Source of the DNA: Cytophagales bacterium
GTDB lineage: Bacteria > Bacteroidota > Bacteroidia > Cytophagales > Cyclobacteriaceae
Direction: 5' to 3'
Assembly (NCBI GenBank): GCA_003537495.1
Contig: DPSB01000141.1
Location: 1-7,660 of the forward strand
DNA: 7,660 nucleotides
Below the pieces are notes generated by a model. The model was not told where the DNA came from. It was given only the letters and a program-made list of their open reading frames with translations, and searched no databases. This document shows positions 1-4,988 of this stretch, one piece after another. The stretch's first letter is position 1; the number at the start of each line of letters is the position of its first letter. The translations under genes were made by a program, and so were the position numbers.

Positions 1-2
1 TT

Positions 3-1055
3 TATTCGGCATTGGATGCCGACAGCGAAGGTGTTGAAGGGAAATTTTATACATGGACTGAAACTGAATTGCGTGCCGTGTTGGGAGATGATACTGAAAA
101 ACTCATGCAATACTATCAGGCTACAGCCGAAGGTAATTGGGAACATAGCTGGAATATTCTCAGGCGCGATCCACAAACTACAATTGCAGAATCGGATGAA
201 ATCAAAAAGTTGAAAGCTAAGTTATTAGTCGCGCGTAACAAACGCATTCGTCCGGGTTTAGATGATAAAATACTTACGGGTTGGAATGCTATGACCATTC
301 AGGGTTTGGTGGATTGCTACAAAGTATTTAACGATGAACATTTTTTACAACTGGCACTTAGAGCGATTTCATTTCTGGAAGAGCATTTAATAGATAATAA
401 AGTTTATCGCTCTTGGAAAGGTAAATGTGCGGAAACGGAAGGCTTTCTGGAAGACTATGCTTTTTTGATTCAAGCTTACACATCAGGCTATCAAGTAACC
501 TTTAATGAAGGCTGGCTCTACAAAGCACAAACCTGGTGCGAGTATGTGCTGCAACATTTTATGGATTCTGAAGAAGGGTTCTTCTTTTATACATCCAATA
601 CAGCCGAAGCCTTGATTGCCCGCAAGAAAGAAATTTTCGATAATGTAATTCCGGGTTCGAATTCCGTTATGGCAAGAAACCTGTTGCAGCTCGGTGTATT
701 ACTTGATCGTGAAGACTGGAAAGAACAAGCCCGCACCATGACATCCAAACTCTTACACCTGATTACATCCGAACCGGTTTACACATGCCATTGGGCTGTA
801 TTACTTAGTGAGTTGATTCACGAACCAGCCGAAGTAGTTATTGCTGGAAGTGAAGCCTTAACGTTACGAACAGAATTGCATCAGCATTACCTACCCTTTA
901 CACTCACGGCCGGAAGTACAGGCGAAAGTTCATTGCCTCTACTGGAAAACCGACTCCCAAAAAAAGGAACGTTGATTTACGTGTGCCGGAATAAAACGTG
1001 TCAATTACCGGTAAACACAATAGAAGAAGTTATTGACCAAATAAGAAGTTTGTAA
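3..1055 (+). CDS. YyaL/SPATA20-like thioredoxin-domain protein (DUF255 family), C-terminal part
   Basis: This gene is cut by the left edge. The frame is open from base 3 (Y-S-A-L-D-A-D-S-E-G), so there is no true start here; the TTG at 12 is an internal leucine. The motif ALDADSEGVEGKFYTW is typical of the middle of YyaL/SPATA20 proteins, just before the alpha/alpha-barrel half that resembles GlcNAc 2-epimerases. Also seen are RPGLDDKILTGWNAM near residue 80 of the visible part, a GFLEDYAF motif, and the usual C-terminal signature VCRNKTCQLPV close to the TAA stop. Family members are about 670-700 residues, so roughly the C-terminal half is present; the N-terminal thioredoxin-like domain lies outside the window. 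The biochemical role of the family is not settled, and substrate and partners cannot be read from the sequence. The stop lies 17 nt before a strong inverted repeat. Sampled G+C is about 46% (121-180 and 661-720), which I take as the host background. Confidence 0.92.
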   Translation, partial: YSALDADSEGVEGKFYTWTETELRAVLGDDTEKLMQYYQATAEGNWEHSWNILRRDPQTTIAESDEIKKLKAKLLVARNKRIRPGLDDKILTGWNAMTIQGLVDCYKVFNDEHFLQLALRAISFLEEHLIDNKVYRSWKGKCAETEGFLEDYAFLIQAYTSGYQVTFNEGWLYKAQTWCEYVLQHFMDSEEGFFFYTSNTAEALIARKKEIFDNVIPGSNSVMARNLLQLGVLLDREDWKEQARTMTSKLLHLITSEPVYTCHWAVLLSELIHEPAEVVIAGSEALTLRTELHQHYLPFTLTAGSTGESSLPLLENRLPKKGTLIYVCRNKTCQLPVNTIEEVIDQIRSL

Positions 1056-1072
1056 TCTTTTCAGGCAGCGCC

Positions 1073-1116
1073 AAAAGTATCGAAACTTGCAATTTGTAGC
1101 AAGTTTCGATACTTTT
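1073..1116. terminator. Perfect 18-bp inverted repeat with 8-nt loop; terminator and/or operator
   Basis: The left arm (1073-1090, AAAAGTATCGAAACTTGC) and right arm (1099-1116, GCAAGTTTCGATACTTTT) are exact reverse complements around the loop AATTTGTA. The right arm ends in a run of five T (1113-1117), and the left arm begins 17 nt after the stop of the YyaL-like gene. That position and shape fit an intrinsic terminator, possibly working in both directions. The stem is only about 39% G+C, weak for a terminator. The repeat also lies immediately upstream of the -7-like box of the ATPase gene, so an operator or protein-binding role is equally possible. Confidence 0.6.
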
Positions 1117-1120
1117 TGAA

Positions 1121-1128
1121 TATCTTTG
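1121..1128 (+). promoter_or_regulatory. Bacteroidota -7 box (TAtcTTTG) of the ATPase gene
   Basis: The octamer TATCTTTG matches the Bacteroidota sigma-A -7 consensus TAnnTTTG in full. It ends 4 nt before the ATG at 1133, so transcription would begin at or next to the start codon and give a leaderless or nearly leaderless mRNA. A possible -33 TTTG lies at 1093-1096, in the loop of the inverted repeat, but the 24-nt spacing is longer than usual. The right arm of the palindrome would then fall between the two promoter boxes. Confidence 0.55.
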
Positions 1129-1132
1129 TCCT

Positions 1133-2371
1133 ATGGACAATTACACCAATCGTGAGGAATACATAGCTAAATTACTATCCTACAAAGATAAAGACCTTAT
1201 AAAAGTGGTGAGTGGTTTACGTAGGTCTGGGAAATCTACACTTTTGGAATTGTATCGAGAACAGTTGATTAAACTTGGCATTGGCAAGCGACAAATCCAG
1301 TTTTATAACTTTGAGTTACCCGAAAATTTCGTAGGAAAAAATTGGGATGATATTTATTTTGATATAAAAAAGAAGCTACAGGCAGATAAACCTAATTATG
1401 TATTTTTAGACGAGGCACAAAACATTCCGTTGTTTGAAAAATTAGTGGACGGATTGTTTGCCACTAAAAATGTGGATGTCTACATCACAGGATCAAACGC
1501 TTTTTTGTTGTCGGGTGAATTAGCAACCTTACTAAGTGGTCGCTACATTGAAATTTCAATTTTACCGTTTTCCTTCAGCGAATATTTAACATCAAGAAAT
1601 TTTGAGATAAGTAATAAATATCTGAATTATGAATCACTGTTTTTTGATTATGTAAATGAAACATCATTACCCAAAGGTATTGCGTTACGTGAAGAAGGTT
1701 TCGATAAAATATTCGAGTATCTGCAAGCCATTTACGCCACAATTGTAGAAAAAGATATAACACAGCGACACCAAATAAATGACAAAAGAGCATTTGAAAA
1801 CGTTTTAAAATTTGTAGCATCTAATATTGGAAATGCTCTATCGCCAAATAACATTTCAACGACTCTAAAACAAGATGGACAGCGGGTTCATCATGCCACC
1901 GTTGAAAAATATCTGGAATATCTGACAGCAAGCTTTGTCTTTTATAAGGTAAATCGTTTTGACTTGAAAGGCAGAAAGCAATTAGCAACGCAGGAAAAAT
2001 ATTACATAGTAGATATGGGTTTACTCAATCTTTTCGCGGGTAAAGAACGAACTACAGACAGAGGACATATTTTAGAAAATGTTGTTTATTTGGAATTATT
2101 GCGAAGAGGCCATAAAATCTGGACTGGCACAAGCCGAAACAGCGAAGTAGATTTTGTTTGTAAAACAAAATCTGGTGATATTGAATATTATCAAGTAGCC
2201 TGGCAAATGACTACTGAAAAAACTGCGGATCGTGAGTTTGGAGCATTGGAAAAAATTAACGACAACTATCCAAAGTTCTTACTCACCACAGATGGATTTA
2301 CTCAAAACCGAAGTGGAGTAAAGCACCTAAACGTATTTAATTGGCTGCTTGAAATAAATGAAACCAACTGA
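1133..2371 (+). CDS. AAA_14 ATPase with DUF4143 C-terminal domain
   Basis: This is a complete 412-residue protein, a usual length for the family. The N-terminal AAA_14 domain has a Walker A motif, GLRRSGKST (28-36, Lys34), a Walker B motif, YVFLDEAQ (89-96, Asp93-Glu94), a sensor-like ITGSNAFLLS (118-127) and the LSGRYIEI segment with Arg137. The second half (about 215-365) is a DUF4143 domain: a helical or winged-helix part followed by a PD-(D/E)XK-like core with Glu315, Asp340 (SEVDFV) and YYQVAW (352-357). The last motif has Q-V-A where an active nuclease would have E-x-K, so catalysis is doubtful. These proteins are widespread accessory ATPases in Bacteroidota and archaea; their cellular role is not established. 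No signal peptide or membrane segment is seen. Five sampled 60-base rows average about 30% G+C, well below the neighbours, which suggests horizontal acquisition. The ATG at 1133 is supported by the -7-like box 4 nt upstream. Confidence 0.92.
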   Translation: MDNYTNREEYIAKLLSYKDKDLIKVVSGLRRSGKSTLLELYREQLIKLGIGKRQIQFYNFELPENFVGKNWDDIYFDIKKKLQADKPNYVFLDEAQNIPLFEKLVDGLFATKNVDVYITGSNAFLLSGELATLLSGRYIEISILPFSFSEYLTSRNFEISNKYLNYESLFFDYVNETSLPKGIALREEGFDKIFEYLQAIYATIVEKDITQRHQINDKRAFENVLKFVASNIGNALSPNNISTTLKQDGQRVHHATVEKYLEYLTASFVFYKVNRFDLKGRKQLATQEKYYIVDMGLLNLFAGKERTTDRGHILENVVYLELLRRGHKIWTGTSRNSEVDFVCKTKSGDIEYYQVAWQMTTEKTADREFGALEKINDNYPKFLLTTDGFTQNRSGVKHLNVFNWLLEINETN

Positions 2372-2386
2372 AATTAAACTAACCCT

Positions 2387-3829
2387 GTGAAATACTTTTA
2401 TCTGATTCTTCTTGCTGCATGCATTTCCAATTGCGCACCCAAAGAAATACCACCACCCGCTCCACTCCTGCCTGTTCCGGCAGCCAATCAGTTAGCATGG
2501 CACCAAATGGAGTTAAATGCGTTTGTACACTTTACCACCAACACCTTTACGGGAAAAGAATGGGGTTATGGCGATGAAAGTCCCACTACTTTTAACCCAA
2601 CTAATTACGATGCTGATCAATGGGTGCTCACCTTTAAAGAAGCGGGTTTCAAAGGTGTTATTCTTACGTGCAAACACCACGATGGTTTTTGCTTGTGGCC
2701 CAGTAAATACACGGAACACTCTGTAAAAAATAGTCCGTGGCGCGAAGGCAAAGGCGATGTAGTGCGCGATGTGATGCGGGCTTGCAAAAAGTATGAATTG
2801 AAATTTGGCGTTTATCTTTCTCCGTGGGATCGCAACCATGCCGATTACGGCACACCACCTTACCTGGATTATTACCGCAACCAATTGAATGAATTATTCA
2901 CCACATACGGCCCTGTGTTTGAAATGTGGTTTGATGGTGCCAACGGTGGCGATGGTTATTATGGTGGCAAACGTGATAAGCGCAGCATTCAAGGCTCAAC
3001 TTATTACGAATGGCCCACCACTTTAAACTTAGTGCGCGAACTCGAACCCGAGATTCTATTTTTCAGTGATGCAGGGCCGGGTGTGCGCTGGGTAGGTAAT
3101 GAACGTGGTGTAGCTGGCGAAACCAATTGGAATACCATTAGTCCTGATACATTATATGCAGGCAAAGGTGGCATTGAACAATTACTGAACACCGGAGCTG
3201 AAAACGGCACGCACTGGATTCCGGCCGAAGTAGATGTATCCATCCGCAAAGGTTGGTTTTACCATGCTGAAGAAGATACACTGGTAAAAACACCCGAGCA
3301 GTTGTTTGATATTTATCTCACTTCCGTGGGAAGAGGTTCAACCTTGCTACTCAATATTCCGCCCGATAGGCGTGGTCGGGTGCACGAAATAGATTCTGCT
3401 TCTTTGATGGGTTTTCGGGCGTTACTTGATTCAACATTTAAGCATGATCTGGCCTTGAATAAACCTGTTCAGGTAAGTTCATTTCGGGGTTCAGATAAAA
3501 AATATGCTGGCACTAATCTTACTGACAACAATCTGGAAACCTACTGGACAACAGACGATGGTACAACCACCGGCTCAATAGAAATTGATCTTGGTAAAAC
3601 CGAAACCTTAAACTTTATTGAATTACAGGAATACATTCAATTGGGGCAACGCGTAAAAGGCTTTACAATTGAAGTCCGTATCAACAATTCATGGCAACAA
3701 GTTGAAATGGGAACAACCATTGGCTACAAACGAATTATAAAACTGAACGGCATTGAAGCCGATGCTGTTCGTATTTCAATTTCAGATTCAAAAGCCTGCC
3801 CGGTTATTTCGAAGGTGTCGGTTTATTAG
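2387..3829 (+). CDS. Alpha-L-fucosidase, GH29 (subfamily B-like), lipoprotein with F5/8-type C domain
   Basis: This 480-residue protein probably removes alpha-1,3/1,4-linked fucose from glycans. The GH29 domain (about 35-350) shows AFVHFTTNTFTGKEWG (45-60), KHHDGFCLWPS (96-106), YLSPWDRNHADYG (143-155) and FEMWFDGA (178-185); Asp183 is the expected nucleophile. The WVGNERG motif (235-241) with Glu239 is my best guess for the acid/base; it and the SPWDRNH motif favour the 1,3/1,4-specific B subfamily. Residues about 354-480 form a discoidin/F5/8-type (CBM32-like) domain, with ALNKPVQVSS, DNNLETYWTTDD and IEIDLG. The N-terminus is a short lipoprotein signal with LAAC (Cys12) and a second Cys16, so the protein is probably anchored to a membrane and faces the periplasm or the outside. 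The start is GTG; an in-frame TAA at 2375-2377 rules out an earlier one. It lies 15 nt behind the ATPase gene with no visible promoter, so co-transcription is likely. No SusC/SusD genes are in view. Confidence 0.93.
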   Translation: MKYFYLILLAACISNCAPKEIPPPAPLLPVPAANQLAWHQMELNAFVHFTTNTFTGKEWGYGDESPTTFNPTNYDADQWVLTFKEAGFKGVILTCKHHDGFCLWPSKYTEHSVKNSPWREGKGDVVRDVMRACKKYELKFGVYLSPWDRNHADYGTPPYLDYYRNQLNELFTTYGPVFEMWFDGANGGDGYYGGKRDKRSIQGSTYYEWPTTLNLVRELEPEILFFSDAGPGVRWVGNERGVAGETNWNTISPDTLYAGKGGIEQLLNTGAENGTHWIPAEVDVSIRKGWFYHAEEDTLVKTPEQLFDIYLTSVGRGSTLLLNIPPDRRGRVHEIDSASLMGFRALLDSTFKHDLALNKPVQVSSFRGSDKKYAGTNLTDNNLETYWTTDDGTTTGSIEIDLGKTETLNFIELQEYIQLGQRVKGFTIEVRINNSWQQVEMGTTIGYKRIIKLNGIEADAVRISISDSKACPVISKVSVY

Positions 3830-3838
3830 AATCGGTAA

Positions 3839-3905
3839 AGCAGTGGTCAGTGGACGGTAATTAGTGGACAGTAAAACTGGAAACAGGTAACTGGCAACCG
3901 GAAAC
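3839..3905. repeat. Decayed tandem-like direct repeats between convergent genes
   Basis: The spacer between the fucosidase gene and the convergent DUF4258 gene is made of degenerate short units. CAGTGGTC, CAGTGGACGGTAA and TAGTGGACAGTAA follow each other at 3841-3873, and then AACTGGAAACAGGT, AACTGGCAACCGG and AAACT run to 3905. The first set repeats an AGTGGAC core and the second an ACTGGNAAC core. No strong stem with a T-run is present, so this is not a clear terminator. It looks like an intergenic low-complexity repeat that has drifted. Confidence 0.5.
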
Positions 3906-4328
3906 TCACTTACAACTCGGGCATTCCCAATCTTTATCCAGATCAATAACTGTTACAATAGAAAGGTGTTTTTGTTTTGGTGCAACAATTACCCGTATGT
4001 GTTGTCGGTCTTTTGATGTGTAACCTTCCAATGCATACTTTGCACCACCCGAAGCTTGTAAATCGCTTTTGTTATAATTTACTTCGGCTTTGCGTACAAT
4101 CTCTTTCACTTCTTTTTGTGTGATATTGCGGCACTCCATCCGGCAACGGGCATGTTTAGTAAAAAAGTATTCGGCATCGGCATCGCGAAAAACATCTAAG
4201 CTTATACGGGTTGAGGGATTACTTTCAAGTTGAGCATCCGATTCGCCTGTACGATAACTTCTAACCAGTAAGGCCACAACAAAAAAGGCTGCTAGAATCA
4301 GGTATGGAATAAGTTTCTTTTTATTCAT
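3906..4328 (-). CDS. Membrane-anchored DUF4258 domain protein
   Basis: This is a 140-residue protein of unknown function. Residues 1-5 are basic (MNKKK), followed by one hydrophobic segment (about 6-22) ending in RSYR, which fits a single N-terminal membrane anchor or uncleaved signal. The DUF4258 domain (about 54-140) has FTKHARCRMECR (56-67), the spaced helix ITQKEVKEIV, ALEGYTSKDRQHIRVIVAP (99-117), VTVIDLDKDW (125-134) and a terminal CPSCK. Four cysteines (62, 66, 136, 139) could form a metal site; that is inference. The domain also occurs in small proteins of mobile regions, but nothing here points to a toxin-antitoxin pair: no partner gene overlaps or adjoins it. It is convergent with the fucosidase gene and divergent from the small secreted protein. 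The ATG at 4328 is supported by a -7-like box 4 nt upstream on the same strand. Confidence 0.85.
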   Translation of the reverse strand: MNKKKLIPYLILAAFFVVALLVRSYRTGESDAQLESNPSTRISLDVFRDADAEYFFTKHARCRMECRNITQKEVKEIVRKAEVNYNKSDLQASGGAKYALEGYTSKDRQHIRVIVAPKQKHLSIVTVIDLDKDWECPSCK

Positions 4329-4332
4329 TCCG

Positions 4333-4340
4333 CAAAGTAA
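4333..4340 (-). promoter_or_regulatory. -7-like box (TTacTTTG) of the DUF4258 gene
   Basis: Read on the minus strand, the octamer is TTACTTTG, one mismatch from TAnnTTTG, and the start codon follows after CGGA (4 nt). A TTTC lies 22 nt further upstream as a weak -33 candidate. The spacing to ATG equals that of the ATPase and priA boxes, which raises confidence that the gene starts at 4328 and may be transcribed without a leader. Confidence 0.4.
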
Positions 4341-4472
4341 AAAACTTTTAGGAAGCTGTACCGAAACCTAAACAAGAACAACGTGAGCGTTTGTGCCAAC
4401 AACACACTTCAGCCAATAAATTATAAAACAGGTTTGTTATCCTTATTCTTTTTGGCAACCTTGTTTACCAAA

Positions 4473-4961
4473 ATGAAATCTATAATCTGTTTATGCGTAG
4501 TGCTGGTTAGCCTGATAACTTTTGAAGCCGCTGCTCAAGAAAATATCACTGGCATTTTCGCCATTATAAAGCTCGACAAAAAACACAAAACCAAAGATTA
4601 CGGGCGTAGAGTATTTAATCGCAGCCACCGCGAAAAATTTCTGATACCGGAACAACCCCTGATTGCCAGTGTTGAGTTTACAAGCGTAAGTAAAATAACA
4701 CACGACCTGCCCGCCTTGCTTAGTTATTTCGACATCATCGTCTCTGCAGAAGGAATGACGCGCTTGCGCAATACCATTACCGCATTGCCAGATACCGAAT
4801 TGGTGCTGTTGATTGATAACACCGTGTTTGGGCGCATCAGCAGCAAAAGCGAACAAGACTTTCGCTACAATAAAATTACCATTGCAAGCCCGCTAAAAGA
4901 TGTTGACCTGGAGTGGGCACATGGAAAATTAGACGAGATGATTAACGCCCGCGCGAAATAA
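4473..4961 (+). CDS. Small secreted protein resembling the SecD P1-head region
   Basis: This is a 162-residue protein with a cleavable signal peptide: Lys2, a hydrophobic stretch at about 3-16, then EAAA|Q with likely cleavage after Ala21, leaving Gln22 as the first mature residue. The mature part begins with ENITGIFAIIKLDKKHK. Residues about 84-155 resemble the P1-head domain of SecD/SecDF: a YFDIIVSAEGMTRL segment (85-98), a D-T-E-L-V-L-L-I-D-N-T-V-F-G strand pair (107-120), a KITIASP strand (134-140) and a closing helix WAHGKLDEMI (148-157). This is fold-level similarity judged by eye; no SecD membrane segments follow, so it is not a translocase subunit as such. Function is unknown and the likely location is the periplasm. 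The ATG at 4473 is chosen because it gives a clean signal peptide. An in-frame GTG at 4383 would add 30 residues, including a second hydrophobic stretch, and is less likely. priA follows 27 nt downstream. Confidence 0.75.
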   Translation: MKSIICLCVVLVSLITFEAAAQENITGIFAIIKLDKKHKTKDYGRRVFNRSHREKFLIPEQPLIASVEFTSVSKITHDLPALLSYFDIIVSAEGMTRLRNTITALPDTELVLLIDNTVFGRISSKSEQDFRYNKITIASPLKDVDLEWAHGKLDEMINARAK

Positions 4962-4976
4962 GCCTCTGCTAATTCG

Positions 4977-4984
4977 TATTTTTA
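4977..4984 (+). promoter_or_regulatory. -7-like box (TAttTTTA) of priA
   Basis: The octamer TATTTTTA differs from TAnnTTTG only in the last base and ends 4 nt (CACC) before the priA ATG. No good TTTG is visible about 20 nt upstream, so this is a weak promoter candidate, supported mainly by the same spacing seen at two other genes here. priA could also be read through from the preceding gene. Confidence 0.35.
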
Positions 4985-4988
4985 CACC

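Noticed and set aside
2513..2884. Open frame of 123 residues on the minus strand inside the fucosidase gene
   Set aside because: It lies wholly opposite conserved GH29 catalytic motifs and its translation shows no recognisable domain; a shadow of the real gene.
1133..3829. ATPase plus fucosidase as a defence or polysaccharide-utilisation system
   Set aside because: There is no nuclease, effector, SusC/SusD or regulator next to them; adjacency of two genes alone does not support a joint system.
3906..4328. DUF4258 gene as a toxin of a toxin-antitoxin pair
   Set aside because: No small adjacent or overlapping partner on the same strand, and the N-terminal membrane anchor is unusual for such toxins.
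4383..4472. GTG-started 30-residue N-terminal extension of the small secreted protein
   Set aside because: It would place a second hydrophobic stretch ahead of a complete signal peptide; the ATG at 4473 with K2, a hydrophobic core and AAA|Q cleavage is a better start.
4491..4856. Open frame of 121 residues on the minus strand over the secreted-protein gene
   Set aside because: The plus-strand frame has a signal peptide and domain-like sequence; the minus frame is cysteine-, histidine- and phenylalanine-rich without a pattern and is probably a shadow.
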